Source: Typhlomys cinereus (lineage: Eukaryota; Chordata; Mammalia; Rodentia; Platacanthomyidae). Taken from it: a DNA stretch of 64,000 bases. The stretch covers positions 3,186,973 to 3,250,972 of the forward strand of contig JALPQD010000125.1 of the NCBI GenBank assembly GCA_023101885.1. Reading direction: 5' to 3'. The notes under the pieces are model-generated. The model had not been told where the DNA came from. It did not search any database and was given only the letters and a program-made list of their open reading frames with translations. Below, piece after piece: positions 22,076 to 34,059 of the stretch. Made by a program: the position numbers and the translations under genes. Within the stretch, counting starts at the first letter, position 1; each line of letters begins with the position of its first letter.

Positions 22076-23950
22076 TAGTAGAAATTAAAGTTGTGGTTGG
22101 AGTCCTTGGAGAGGAATCTCTACTTCAGATATTAGTGTTAAACGCCTTTCTGCAACCTAATGAATAAACAAACAAACAAATAAGAAATAAATAAAGTCTG
22201 GTGGGACAGGGCAGTAGTTTTTTGCTACTCTTCCTTTGGGAACCATTCACTTTAAGGTTTTGAATCAGGCACTAATAGGGTATGCTAGCTGGTAGCAGAG
22301 TTGCATGTCTGTCTGCAGGCCTTTCCTTAGTTTTTGACACGTAATCCCAAAACCCAGAGGACATGGACCATGTTGGAAGTAGTGATTAGCATACTCTAAT
22401 TGTTTACTAAAGACTAATTCAGGCATTTATCTAATGAATGTTTATTGATTTTTCACCAAATCCCCAGGACTGTTCCAGAAGATAGAACTACAGCAGAGAA
22501 TACTGTGGACACAATTTTCCACCCCCACATGTTTTACATTTTAAAGAGGTGAGAATGGCTAAGTAAAAGTGAGTGAAATTCGTAATCATTAAACAATAAT
22601 AAATGCCATGTAGAACAGTGAGACAAAAGGTTCTAGAAAATTGTGTTTGGCGGGAATGTGGAATACTATTTTAAATATCATGATCAAGCAGGCCCAGTAT
22701 GTAAGAGGAGAACTTTGTGGTGAGAGGGAATCATAAGCAACAAGCCTTAGACGAAAAAATATGAGTGGTAGTTCTGTCGATGGCTTAGAATTGACTGGAA
22801 AAGGGGTTCAGGCCGGGAGATGTGGATGTGGGTCAGACTATATAAGGTGTTGTCAGCCATTGTTGGTATTTTTTTGAAGATTTGTGGAGCCACGCAGAGC
22901 TTTTTGTGCATAATAGTGATGTAATTATCATGATACATCTCAAAATGGTCAAGCTTGTGACTCTACTTATGCTAAAGTGTAGGGACACAGAGGCTGAAGC
23001 AAGGCCGTCCTCTTCCCCCTCCAAGGAGGCCTTTACCATAGTGCAGGATGCAGATGGGTGGGTTGGATTTATGCATAGTTGATGGAGATAAATGAATGAG
23101 ATTCTGGGGCTGGTAAAATATGCTGTGAGTGAGGGAGAGTGGGAAAACAGGGGCCTTAAAAACTGTGGATGGGAAATTTACATTAACTGGGACAGGGTAG
23201 CCACCGAGAATTACATATTTTAATCCATGAAAGGGTATTTTTGTGTTTATTCTCTGATCGATGATGATGCATCTTTGTGGCACATTCTCTATATTATCTG
23301 ACCTATCACTTTACCATCTATATTTAATCTTTTGGTCCCATCTAGCAATACAAATTCTTCTTCCTTTTGGACTCCCAAAGAATCTTATTTATGTTTTAAT
23401 CTAATTTTATGGTATTGCAGTTCATTTGCTCTCATATTTTCACCATAACCACTGGACATGCTGTTCTTGACTAATAGGACCAAGATTTATTCATTTTAGA
23501 GTGTCATTTTCTAGTAATACATTGGTCACAAAATGACTTTCCATAAATATTTTTGTATGTCTGAGGGGAAATGTTACAGTATGATGTCAGATCTTTCCAA
23601 GTTATTTTTAATATCACATCTATTCTTTTAATATCACATCTAGGTCCTCATCATACACATTCTTTGAATAAATATTGTTTTTTTCATTTCTACTGGTTTC
23701 CCTTTGGATTTAGTCAGGATCAAGTTTTGATGCTTGGCTCTGAAGTCATAGTCTCTTTTCTGGAAACGTGATGAGGTTACACATGTACTTCTACTGTTTC
23801 TTCTAGAAGTGCATGGAAGGGAAACCACATGCTTTGCCATTGAATTTGAAGGCAAGTATAGAGTTCTCATCATCAGCCACATTTACAGGGAACATGGGAC
23901 TGTGTTTCTATCCCTGCCTTCCAATGGTGATTTTGAGCCTTCATCTGATG
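22076..23950. other. Spacer, no gene recognised
   Basis: Contains (CAAA)n near 22165 and a short direct duplication near 23605-23642 ('cttttaatatcacatcta' type units). No reading frame has a recognisable domain. Parts of 22540-23000 look like an old decayed interspersed repeat, which I cannot name. Confidence 0.35.
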
Positions 23951-24928
23951 TTAGCCACTCCTCCTCAAAAATTTCCAAATCTGCTGCTTAATCTCCTGGG
24001 TTCGTACTCCATAGACAATGGGATTGAGAGCTGCAGGGATAACGTGGTGCAGGACATTAAGTAAGACAGGGACGTCAGGGGAAACCTTTTTCTTGACTAG
24101 GTGAGTAAGGATTAAAACCAGTAGGATGGTGCTGAAGAAGAGAATGAGGATGAAGTGAGAACCACAGGTGCTCAGAGCTTTGGCAGCTGCGCCCTTTGCC
24201 TTGAGTCTAAGAACAGCACGGAGGATGAAAGCATAGGAGAGGAAGATGAGGATGAGGTCGGAGCCCAGAAGGGCCCAGGCCAAGGTTAACTGTACAATTC
24301 GATTCAGGGCAATGTTATCGCAGGAGAGCTTGGACACGGAGAGGTTGGCACAGATACAGTTCTCGATTATGTTCTTCCCACGATAGTGGAGGCGCGCAGA
24401 GAGGATGGGGATGGGGCAGCTGAGAAACAGGCTCCGGGCCACGATGAAGAAAGCAGACTTTGCCACAAACTGATCAGTGACGACGGACGGGTACCGCAGA
24501 GGGTTGCAGATGGCCACGTAGCGGTCATACGCCATGACCATGAGGGTGCAGGACTCCATAGGGAGAAAGCTGTTCATGATGAACATCTGGAGGAAGCAGG
24601 CTGGGAAGCCGATGGACCTGAGGTCGAACCAGAAGATGGCCAGGACCTTGGGGATGACGGTGAGGCAGAGCACGATGTCCAGCAGGGAGAGGAGGCTGAG
24701 CAGGTAGTACATAGGCTCGTGCAGCGAGGCCTCCAGCCGGATGGTGATGAGGAGCACGGCATTGGCCCCCATGGCCAGGAGGAAGAGGAGGCTGAGGGGC
24801 AGGGACAGCCAGAGTTGCCAGCTGGGAGACCTGACAAAGCAGTTCAGGAAGAATTGAGAGACTTCCATGGTGAGGGAGCTGTTGCTGCAAGACAGCATTG
24901 GCCGTGACTCCAACACGGATGGTTGCAT
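23951..24928 (-). CDS. Olfactory receptor, OR56A-like (third OR56A copy)
   Basis: Intact 325-residue class I OR. The N-terminus 'MQPSVLESRP' extends ten residues beyond the OR56A3-like paralog. The start at 24928 lies 5 bp after a minus-strand splice acceptor ('tggaccttacag'); Met11 (24898) is the alternative. It has NSS glycosylation (16-18), TM1 GAN, TM3 Cys111, 'MAYDRYVAIC' (DRY 135-137), 'KALSTCGSH', 'NPIVYGVRTQEIKQ'. Residue 183 is Arg (CGT) where its paralogs have the first ECL2 cysteine (TGT), so one of the two usual extra ECL2 disulfide partners is missing while the TM3-ECL2 pair remains. DNA coding for TM1 to early TM3 is nearly identical to the gene at 5655-6602. Subfamily is clear; the exact orthologue is not. 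Confidence 0.9.
   Translation of the reverse strand: MQPSVLESRPMLSCSNSSLTMEVSQFFLNCFVRSPSWQLWLSLPLSLLFLLAMGANAVLLITIRLEASLHEPMYYLLSLLSLLDIVLCLTVIPKVLAIFWFDLRSIGFPACFLQMFIMNSFLPMESCTLMVMAYDRYVAICNPLRYPSVVTDQFVAKSAFFIVARSLFLSCPIPILSARLHYRGKNIIENCICANLSVSKLSCDNIALNRIVQLTLAWALLGSDLILIFLSYAFILRAVLRLKAKGAAAKALSTCGSHFILILFFSTILLVLILTHLVKKKVSPDVPVLLNVLHHVIPAALNPIVYGVRTQEIKQQIWKFLRRSG
24573..24849 (-). other. Gene-conversion-like tract shared with the OR56A3-like gene
   Basis: Over 277 bp this segment differs from 6277-6553 at only three positions by hand alignment, and it is GC-rich. Just outside on both sides the two genes diverge sharply at DNA and protein level. It codes for the end of the N-terminus, TM1, TM2 and the start of TM3. 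Confidence 0.8.
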
Positions 24929-24933
24929 TTACC

Positions 24934-24935
24934 CT
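24934..24935 (-). promoter_or_regulatory. Splice acceptor before the third OR56A coding exon
   Basis: The minus strand reads 'tttttacccttatggaccttacag' (quoted in part) with AG here, five bases before the ATG at 24928. It supports the longer N-terminus. Confidence 0.5.
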
Positions 24936-24997
24936 GTAAGGTCCATAAGGGTAAAAACATAACCCATGTCATCCACTGGACATCACTTCTGCCTCAC

Positions 24998-25400
24998 ACA
25001 TTTTTTTCCAAACACAAGTTGTATTTATCTTTAATAATCAAAGCCATAGAACAAACTGCAATCAATTCCACTAATTTTCAAGCCTGACACAATCTTCGGC
25101 ACAAAACCATGCTTGATAAAATACAAAAACATCACATTATTGTTAACCAAGTATCCAACCAGAACCTTCGTGGAATAGCTGCAAATGCTCCACACAAAGT
25201 CATACAATTGACAACATCGAGACTGTTTTTGTAATAGTTGCAGGTTCTCAAGTTGAAATTTTGTAGTCCATGTCATGCCACAGTGAGAAAAGGTTGTGTA
25301 CTGCTGTGAGTCTATGGTTTTATGTTTTAAATACGTGCACACACACATATACCCACAATTGAATAAATAATAATAATAATAAATTTCTATAAATAAAACT
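24998..25400 (-). other. Possible retrocopied 3'UTR plus SINE tail fragment
   Basis: On the minus strand an AT-rich segment ends '...aaagataaatacaacttg' then, 8 bp later, a run of seven A (25003-25009). This looks like an mRNA 3' end with a variant poly(A) signal. At the other end (25336-25385) the + strand carries only the tail of SINE family I ('cacaattgaataaataataata') without its head or body. I do not recognise the parent gene. Confidence 0.25.
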
Positions 25401-26660
25401 AAAGTGGAAGGTAAAGAAAAACACCAGAGGCTTGACTCAGAACTAAAGAGAAAACAACAATCAATGAGCAAAGTCTCCAGACATTACGTCAGCAAGGTGA
25501 ATATGGGACTTTTCAAGGAGAAATCAGAGCTTACCTGGGGATGGAAAAGTTTGAGGGACTATAGTAATTTATAATAATGTCCCATTATTTCCAGACTCTT
25601 ACTTGAAATCTACCACAATCTGAAGGAACTTATGCCAAAAGACGGGTTTTTTTTTTTTGAGGGTGAAGTGATATCTTCCACTTTGACTTTGTCACTAGAT
25701 TCCTGTCACTCTTAGGGCAAAGGATCATGGCCATACATACCAACTTCTCTGGCTTAGACATTCCTTCCATCAGTATTTGTCCTGGACAACTCTAGCTGTC
25801 CTGGATAGCTCTAGCTGTCCTGGACAGCTCTAACTATCCAATTTGCTATATCTTTATTTTTCTCCCACTACAAAGCGCTGCTTGCTACAAAACCTGGGGC
25901 TCTCAGCATTGGTTAGAAGACAGATGTTGGTTTCAGTGCAAGACCTTATCTCTAAGCTCAGTGGCACAAGAGTTGGTAGCACCTCATCTGTCACACATTA
26001 TTTTTTTCTGATACATGTTTTTCAACCTATCATCCCACTGGCTCTAAAATGTATAAAATGATGCTTCTCCATTTTGGTTTTAAATAGAATTTTCTCTAAT
26101 TAATCTTTGAGTTGCGTTATTTGTTTAATCATTTTATGAATTGAAATCATTTAAACATCAAGTGCTGCTTAGACAACATATATAAAAGTCAGAGAAACTA
26201 AGGCTGAGGGAATGTTTCAGTTTTATGTCTCAACATGGCTCCTTGGTGCAACGGTTGGTCATGATAATTTGTGATATATTCCAGAACACCTACAATGGAA
26301 GAGTGCAAAGATTGTTTGTTAGAAATAAACCTCCTCTTTCACCTCCTTCCTCCACCCTACTCATAGCTGCAAAGAAAGTGGACTCACTCAATCCCGCAGG
26401 AAAAAGTCAACCTTGTTAATACTGACATAGGCTGGTCCTCATGTGGCTTTGAAGCCTGAATTCATAGTAACTGTTTGGCTCCAAAAGGCATTTTAAATTA
26501 TCCTGAAGTGATAGCAGCTCCAGGAAAAAACAGTAACTTTCTGAATGCTTTCTGGGGGAGCTGACTGTCATCTTAGGTCTCAAAGAATTTCAACACAGAA
26601 GCTTCGCACATATATACACACAAAACCAACATTTATAGTATTCTCTTAAGTCTACAAAAA
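25400..26660. other. Spacer with a short tandem repeat
   Basis: No gene seen. At about 25785-25838 a roughly 21-bp unit ('agctctagctgtcctgga') occurs three times with small changes. Confidence 0.45.
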
Positions 26661-26662
26661 TA

Positions 26663-26872
26663 GGGGTTGTAGAGGTGGCTTGGGGGTTAAGCCTCTGCCT
26701 TCCAGGCGGAAGGTCCTGAGTTCAGATTCTAGACCCCACGTATAGACACTGGGCGGAAGTGGGGGCAGCCTGTGTTTCTGGTCCTGGTAGGGCAGAGCGT
26801 GTGAATCCCGGGGCAGAGTAAACAAGGTGGAGGTGGAGGTGGTCCATGATGGTTCCCAAATTCGCCCGTGGT

Positions 26873-26914
<42 letters not shown>

Positions 26915-26960
26915 CATGCACACATGCACACATGCACAATTGAGCAAATAGCAAAATCCA
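26663..26960 (+). mobile_element. SINE family I, plus strand
   Basis: Head 'ggggttgtagaggtggctt', B-box-like 'gagttcagattc', body, a (CA)n tract at about 26876-26906, and terminal 'cacaattgagcaaata'. More diverged than the copies at 14595 and 41522. Confidence 0.9.
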
Positions 26961-29237
26961 ACCTATAGAAGCTAGAGGTATTATAGATATATGGGTTATA
27001 TATAATAAGTAAAGTGTGAGCTGGAAAGTCAGATAAGCAAATTTAAAAGAAAAATGTCTTTTGTGGACTAAGAAAAGATTAAAGGGAATTTGTGATCAAA
27101 ATATATAATATACGTATGAATTTGTGAAATAATAAATAAATTAAGAAGAGAAAAAGATAACAAAACAGTCACTCCAATAAGTCTTAGCTTTTGTTCTGAA
27201 AGTAGCATGAAATGAAGCTAATACTTTAACAAATTATCATTATTCTACCACTTGAAAAAGAAGAATGCTGTAGCTTCAAGAAAAAAAATGTGTTGTAAAT
27301 GGAAAAAAAATCCTACATATGTAGGCTGAATAGTAAATTATTTTCAATTAAAAAGACAGTTGCTGAATTAGAAGGCAGAAGTGGAGAAATTTTTAGAAAG
27401 AAGTTTTACTGCATGTACAACAAATGGAAAAGAATGCCCAAGAATGAGGACTGATCTCTTTTTCTTTTACTGCTATTTAGAAGCAGAGTATAGGTTTCAA
27501 ATGTTTGGCAAATGGTACTTTAAATTACTAAAAGCAACATAAAAGATATGAAGAAAGAACCATACGTTTTTGAAAAATGTAGCATGAATGGTATGCATTT
27601 AAAAAAGAATTCAAAGAATGGATTTAAAGGGCAGATTATGAACAACTGCACAGTAAGTGAAGTTTTGGAGGTTAGACAATCTACCAAATGCGAGGATGAA
27701 TGGAAATGAAATACAAGGAAACTACTAAGACAGCTGTACAAGAAACAGAGGAAAAAGTGGGGACACGTCATGTGCACACCCAAGTTCCAGGGGAAAGCGT
27801 GGAGATGATGAGGAGGAGGCAGAAGCTTTAGATCTTTCCAGACAGGATGTGCTACACCAGCATCACCTCTCTCCAGTATCAAGTGGAGCCAATAAGAAGA
27901 ACTTCTAGATGTGTCTATATCACCCTTGCTACACACCTAGTAGTCATGTCATGGGCTATCTGCAGATACCCAAGCAAATGTAGCACCCTAAAGATCAACA
28001 CAATCAAGAAAAACAGAAGAATCACCGGCACAAAGCCATCTAGGCCGGATTTCAGGTTAAGGTTTGTGCATTTGTTGTAGCATTCTTTCCTTCTCTTTTG
28101 AGTGGAGTTCAGAAAACACTCTCATGTTTTTTTCCACTAATATTTTTATTTGTACCTCTTCTTTCATCTTTTCCCCTTTGATGGCTTTTTTTTATGGAGG
28201 GTAATCACCCCTCTCTGCTCATCTTTTCCTTCTAAGTATCATTCTGAGTGTCTCCACGAGTTGTCCAAAGAACTATTGCAGAGATGATGAGGAGGAGGAG
28301 GAAAAAGAGAGAGAGAAAAAAACAGAGTCTCTTTCTTACCTTGAAATATACATTTATTCTATGTTCCTGTGAGAACTCAACTAGTTCTCATAAATATCCT
28401 CTATATATTTCTTATCTGGTCTCTTTGGTAAGATGTTCAGATTCATGAACCTTTCTCACCCAAACGCTTCCCATGGAACACAAGCATCTGTGGGTGGAGT
28501 TGGTATAATCTCCACCTGGCCTGCACCATGTCTCAGCTCAAGGACTCTCCCCCCACTTCCCTTGAAACCCCATCCTCCTATATCATCTGCTTTCCAGGTC
28601 ATAAGCCCAACTCTAGTCCCAGCACAATTCCGGTTCTGTTCAAGTGTCTAATATCATAAGGGCAGCTTCATACCTTCATATTCCCATGGGATCAGATTTA
28701 CTGAATGGAGATACTGACCTCTGCCAGGCAGGAGTATTTCTGAATCTGTCTCTTTGAATACTCTATTCTCTGCTTTTCAGAATGGAACGTTTATATTAGC
28801 GTTCAGGTGTCTTTGCTTCCCTGGGGAAAGGCAGTCTTGTTGGCCTTGAACAAGCCAGAGAATCAGGAGTTCAGTGTTTTCTTATTCTTAAGGGAGGAAG
28901 CTGTCCTCTTAAGTCCTTATATCCTGTGATTCACAAAGTAGAGTCATTAGTGCCCCTGAAGGTCAAGAAAAGCCTCAGAATTGATAATTTTATATTGGCT
29001 GAATAGATGTAGGGCATAGTATGCAGTCCTAAGAAAATCAAGATAGAGAGTTAATTAGACAAAAGAAAGGCAAGCAATGCTAAGACCAAATGCTCATGGG
29101 TATCCCGAGTCCTAATTTTCCATAAATGTATTGATGAAAAGAAGACACAATATATATGCAACCAGCTGTATGCAGAACAATGAGTTTTTTCTTCCCACCT
29201 TGCTGTTTTGTCTTCCTCATGCACATTTCCATTTCTG
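26961..29237. other. Spacer, no gene recognised
   Basis: AT-rich to about 27650, then mixed composition. The open frame at 27520-27936 (minus) has no domain I recognise and shows no splice or family context. Nothing further can be supported. Confidence 0.35.
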
Positions 29238-29254
29238 CTTTTATGAACATCTTT

Positions 29255-29548
29255 TTAAAAATTTTTTATGATTTATTCAATTGTGCGTGTATGCATGTGT
29301 GCATGTGTGTTTGTATGTGTGTATATATGTATGTTTGTGTGTAGAACCATGGACGAATTCAGGAACCACCATGGACTCTCCACCTCCTTGTTTACTCTGC
29401 CCGGGGATTCACAGGCTCCGCCCTACCAGAACCAGAAACACAGGCCGCCCCTGCTTTCGCCTGGCATCTATGTGTGGGGTCTAGGATCCGAACTCAGGAC
29501 CCTCCGCCTGCAAGGCAGAGTCTTAACCCCTGGCCACCTCTCCAGCCC
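29255..29548 (-). mobile_element. SINE family I, minus strand, with 17-bp target duplication
   Basis: Tail 'ttattcaattgtgcg' (sense 'caattgaataa'), TG-rich stretch, body and inverted head ending 'ctctccagcccc'. Flanked by identical 17-bp duplications (CTTTTATGAACATCTTT, 29238-29254 and 29549-29565). Confidence 0.93.
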
Positions 29549-29711
29549 CTTTTATGAACATCTTTGTCCACTTCTAGATCTCTTCCTTTTCTTTGTCCTT
29601 TACATTTACTTAATATATGTAAAGCTAGATTCTGCATATGAGAGAAAATGTTTATTTCATTTAAAGTAATGACCTCTAGTTCTATACATTCTCTTCAGTG
29701 AGGTCCTCAGA

Positions 29712-29812
29712 GGGCTGAAAGCGCAGACTACCACAGTTTCTACCTGGTGTTTTTTACATGGGACTTGGGATCCAAACTCAGGAACAGCTTCTGCTTGCAA
29801 GGCAGGTCATAG
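29712..29812 (-). mobile_element. Fragment of older SINE (family II)
   Basis: The segment 'tttctacctggtgttttttacatggga' (quoted in part) through 'ctgcttgcaaggcag' matches the head-proximal part of the older SINE, for example the copy ending near 30470. Confidence 0.5.
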
Positions 29813-30054
29813 TTTTGTTACTCCAGTATTCGTTGTTGTTAGTTTACTAAGTGAGAGTTATCGGAATGAGAACTACTAGAGAAGCAATCTCTAGTTTGGA
29901 TGACAAGTGCAAAGATGAGTGTGTGGTATTGCTGTTACGACTATTACTATATCAGGGTTTATGTGACCTTTTACGGCCATTGCTATATATCTTATGAAAT
30001 TGTGAGGTCCAAGATTTACTACATATATGTTTTATTCTTTGCCTTTTTTTAAAA

Positions 30055-30472
30055 AAGTTTATTTATTTATTGTGTATGTGTGTGTGTGAGGCCTACTATG
30101 TATCCCAGTGGAGGAACAAGGGTAACTTCAGGAATCATCCTGGATTACTTCTACCTTCTTTTTGCTTTGCTCTGGAATTTCCCAGGCTCCACCCACCAGG
30201 GTGTGTAGAACCATGGACGAATTCAGGAACCACCATGGACTCCTCCACCTCCTTGTTTACTCTGCCCGGGGATTCACAGGCTCTACCCTACCAGGACTAG
30301 AAACACAGGCCGCCCCTGCTTCCGTCTGGCATCTATATGTGGGGTCTAGGATCCGATAGAACTGCTGCTCCCATTTCCACCTGGTGTTTTTACATGGGAC
30401 CTGGGATCCGAACTTAGGACCTTCTGCTTGGAAGGCAGAGTCTTAACCCCTGAGTCATATTTCCAGCCCCCA
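30055..30472 (-). mobile_element. Chimeric SINE: family II copy with an internal family I segment
   Basis: The outer parts (about 30055-30200 and 30356-30472) are one family II SINE: '(tg)n..aagggtaacttcaggaatc' and 'ccatttccacctggtgtttt' through the head 'gagtcatatttccagcccc'. Between them, 30201-30356 is an internal family I segment, from 'gtgtgtagaaccatgg' to 'ggtctaggatccg', without that family's head or tail and without target duplications. Confidence 0.7.
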
Positions 30473-30479
30473 AGCGATA

Positions 30480-31684
30480 TTCCTTGTTGATGAATTGGTG
30501 TGGGAAGACCTGTGGCGCCTTTCAACGGTGACCAAGATATAAGAGGTCTGCGGGGAAAATGTTTTATTTTTTTCTGCAGGCATTTGTATTGCTTTGATAA
30601 ATGCATCTTCTCTGTCACTGCCACTGTCACTGTGGCTGCCACTATCCTTTGGTGATCTCAGAACAGCTTCCTCAGCCTTCTAGCATGGCTGCAGACCAGT
30701 GGCTGAGGAATCCATCCTCAGGGGCTGAGCAGCTACCAGGTTCTCAGCCTTTCTAATGTGAAAATAGCCTTGTTGGACCTCTCAGACCATCTTATGTAAA
30801 CCAAGCTGGTAAATCCCTTTAACATGCATTTATTCTATCAGTTCTGCTCCTCCGCAGGACCCTGACTCACGCATATTTTGGTACCAGGTATGATTCTAGA
30901 GATCCACAATTGTAAGGATGAATTTCTCTAACGGACTTAGCAGGATCTAGAGCTGGCTTTCTAACTTGAGTACACTTAAATTGCTAGTGATATGGTGGTC
31001 TGTTAAGCAATGGCAGCCCATGGTGTGAATTGCTTAAGAGAACCTTGTCATCTGCAGCTGTCATCTGCAGCAGTAGGGAATGACATTAGGGCAAGTGAAA
31101 TAAACCAGAGAAAGACAAAACCTGTATGTTCACATTTACAGTGTGGAAAATATGAAAGTAGATCTAATAGAGACACTAGATCAGTGGTTATCAGAAGCTG
31201 TAAAATGGCAAATGTAGGGATAGGGGAAAAGGAAATAAATAATGAAAATATACAGTGCACTTGGGGTTCAATTGCTTTTTGACTTGAGCAAACTGTGTAT
31301 TGGTGCTCCTCCCCCAATCTTGTTCTCACAACTTTTCTGTCCCCCTCTTCATCAGTGTATCCTGAACTTTGGCATGGTGGTATGGGGGACACTTTGCATG
31401 TCCTATTTACAGTTGATACTTCTTAGCCACTTACTTTCTGTCTGAAGGTCACTGAGGATCATGGGCAGTGATTCCTTCAGAGTCAGTGATACCCCAGTGA
31501 AATTCTGCTTAAGCTGTTGCAGATACCCAGACACATGTACAAACAGGCGTCATCTAGTCAGACACACACCCAAGAAAGAACGATGGGGTAGGAAGGAAAC
31601 TTGTAGGGGACAAGTCTTCTAGGGAGAGTAGGAATGATGTGGTAGGGTAAAGGAGTGATGGAGGATAACAATAAAAGCCTCATC
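30480..31684. other. Spacer, with an L1 3'UTR-like scrap
   Basis: Mostly unrecognised. 31290-31440 ('ttgttctcacaacttttctg', 'tatcctgaactttggcatgg') resembles the L1 3'UTR fragments near 3430 and 5100 in minus orientation. No gene seen. Confidence 0.4.
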
Positions 31685-31685
31685 G

Positions 31686-31851
31686 TAGGGCCAGCCATAT
31701 AGTGCAACACGTAAGGCGCCTGCTCACAAACCTGTCAACTTGGGTTTGGTTGCTGGAAGTCCATGTGGTGGAGGGAGAAATGTGACCTCTGACCCCCACC
31801 CATGCATCATTACCATGGCATATATGTGCCAAGTCTCCTCCCTCCAAATAA

Positions 31852-31882
<31 letters not shown>
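31686..31882 (+). mobile_element. Old tRNA-derived SINE with (AAAT)n tail
   Basis: Head-like 'gggccagccatatagtgcaac' (quoted in part) and 'caacttgggtttgg' (B-box-like), followed by a body and a pure (AAAT)n tail at about 31848-31881. It is a B4/B2-type rodent SINE by general form; the exact family is uncertain. Confidence 0.55.
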
Positions 31883-32044
31883 CATCTCTTAGCAGTTCTA
31901 AATAACTTAGATAAAAATGAAATAAAAAGTGTTGAAGAGAAGAGGGATAGGAATAACTTTGAAGGTAACTGTGATTGACGTTTAATTATTTATTTCAAAA
32001 TTGGGAGTAAAGAGCATTTTGACTGCTTCCAACATAGATAGGAT

Positions 32045-32326
32045 AATTTTTGTATGTGTGGGGTATGTGTGTTTATGTCTGTGTCTCTGTGTGTATTAGA
32101 GGACATCATGTGCCTGTGGAGGCACAGGGGTCACTTCGGGGATCATCTTGGTTTCTCTACCTCCTTTTGACTTTGTTCTGAGTTTTCCAAGACTCCACCC
32201 TCCAGGACTGGAAGTGCGAGCCACTGCCATTTCTGCCTGACATATTTAAATGGGGTCTGGCATCTGAACTCAGGTTCTTCTGCTTTCAAGGCAGATGTTT
32301 AACCCCTGAGCCATCTGTTTCTAGCC
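32045..32326 (-). mobile_element. Older SINE (family II), minus strand
   Basis: TG-rich tail, 'ggtcacttcggggatcatctt', 'ctccaccctccaggactgg', and the inverted head 'aacccctgagccatctg'. A fairly complete family II copy. Confidence 0.75.
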
Positions 32327-32589
32327 CAAATATGATAATTTTTATGCCATGTGTATCTGTTAGATTTGCTCAGTATGTGGGTTTCCCTGGATCCTTAAGT
32401 ACAGTATAACACTGTACCCCACAAACATGTATGATTATAATATTCAATAAAATAAAAGATATTAAATTAAAAATTACTACCAAACTTTAAAAAAACATAA
32501 AAAATGACCAAATTTATTTGTGAAACTTTATTTATAACATGTATCTATGTTTGTTCATGAGTTAGACAATATATGTTTTTCTTCTGTAT

Positions 32590-32925
32590 AGTTTTCCATA
32601 TATTTTGTGTGCATGTGTGCCATTTTGTATGTGTATGTCTGTGCTGTGTGTGCGCACATGTTTATGTGTATGTGTGCCACAGAATGTATGTGGAAGTCAA
32701 AACACAAGCTTGGCGTTGGTCCTTACCTTCCACTTTGTTCGAGGTAGGGTGTCTTCTGATATACTGTTTCATTAATTTAGCTGGATAGTGCATTTTCCGT
32801 GATTCTCCCATCTTTGCTTTCCATAGATGCACTGGGACTACAGCCAGGTTTAATTTATTCTGTCTTTGCATGTGTTGTGGGGATTTGAACTCAGGTCCTC
32901 ACACTTAAATAGCAAATGTCTTCTT
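32590..32925 (-). mobile_element. B3-like SINE, minus strand, decayed
   Basis: A long TG-rich stretch, then 'gtatgtggaagtcaaaacac', later 'ggggatttgaactcaggtcc', typical of reversed rodent B3/B2 SINEs. The spacing is stretched and the head is incomplete. Confidence 0.45.
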
Positions 32926-32929
32926 CCAT

Positions 32930-34059
32930 ATTTTTGATTTTGTCATGAGGATAGTTTTGATTTTTCCAAAATGAGTTTGTTGGCTTCTAGCGTTGTAACT
33001 TTGTAAAGTGGTTAATGTAGTATATGAAACCAATTAAAAAGGTATCTTGGCCTGACATTACATGAAAAACAAACTTCAGAACACTTTTTTCTTACTGTCA
33101 AACTGTGTAGGTTGAAGCTGTTCTAGCTTTTCTTTGAATCAATTTCAGATTTCAAATTCATGTGCTTGTATATACCTAATACACCAAAGGAAACTGATGT
33201 AGACACCCTAGTACGATTGCCTTCATACTATTTCAGTGGCCCTGAGGAGGTATACCTGAAGTTCATCTAAACAGGCCCTCGGCATGTAGGTTTCCTTGGA
33301 TCTTTAAGTACAGATAGAACACTCTGTAACCTCAGACTTTTATAGATTGAGAGTCTCTCTGCCCAAGATAATGGCTGGGAAGTCTACACATAGCCCCATA
33401 TACTAGGATAACCTGGAGGCTGAGAGCTGACTCCAAACCAGGGACTTTCAACAGGAACTGGATTTAATAGGCTAAATCTGCACATACCAGAAGAAATGGT
33501 CATACTACATCAAGCATGTATTCTGCTTTCAAGTCTTTTCATTTTATAAGTTGCAAAGATATTTTGTGAACCCACAGCACTAAGTTAATTTTGCTTTGTA
33601 GGTTTTATAGACGGAACTACTGAAACACAGAGAGGTGTTTTTTTTTTAAACTAATTTAATAAGTGGATTTGTGTATTTAAAATTTGAGATAAGGTCTATT
33701 TTTTCTCAAGGCAGGTATTGAGGCACAAACTTTATATGAATTTCTTTTCTCTCTTTAGGAAGTTTACAATATCAGCAGGGCTTAAATATGAGGATATTTT
33801 TACACTTTCCATGGAAATATTTGGAAACTTTTGGTGTGGCGTATACTGGAATCATGAGCCATAAAGGGATATGCAATGGTATCAGCTTCTATGGAACACT
33901 CATGGGGTTAGATAACTGTGTCCTGAATGTCCTTCTGGTCTCATCCCACGGTTGTCTTATCAAACTCTTGTGGAAGTTTAAGAAAAGACATTTTCATGCT
34001 CACTTCTGACCTGATGCCATCGTTTTCTTTCTGGAACCTCATGGAGGAGCTTGGGAATG
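32930..34059. other. 3' flank of the OR52E gene, no gene seen
   Basis: Unique-looking AT-rich sequence. The open frame at 33788-34009 has no recognised domain. Confidence 0.4.

Noticed and set aside
22540..23000. Possible old MER/L2-type repeat
   Set aside because: Only loose resemblance; I could not match ordered blocks, so no element is called.
24386..24907. 173-residue open frame antisense to the third OR56A gene
   Set aside because: Shadow of a GC-rich OR coding sequence on the other strand, with no independent family signature.
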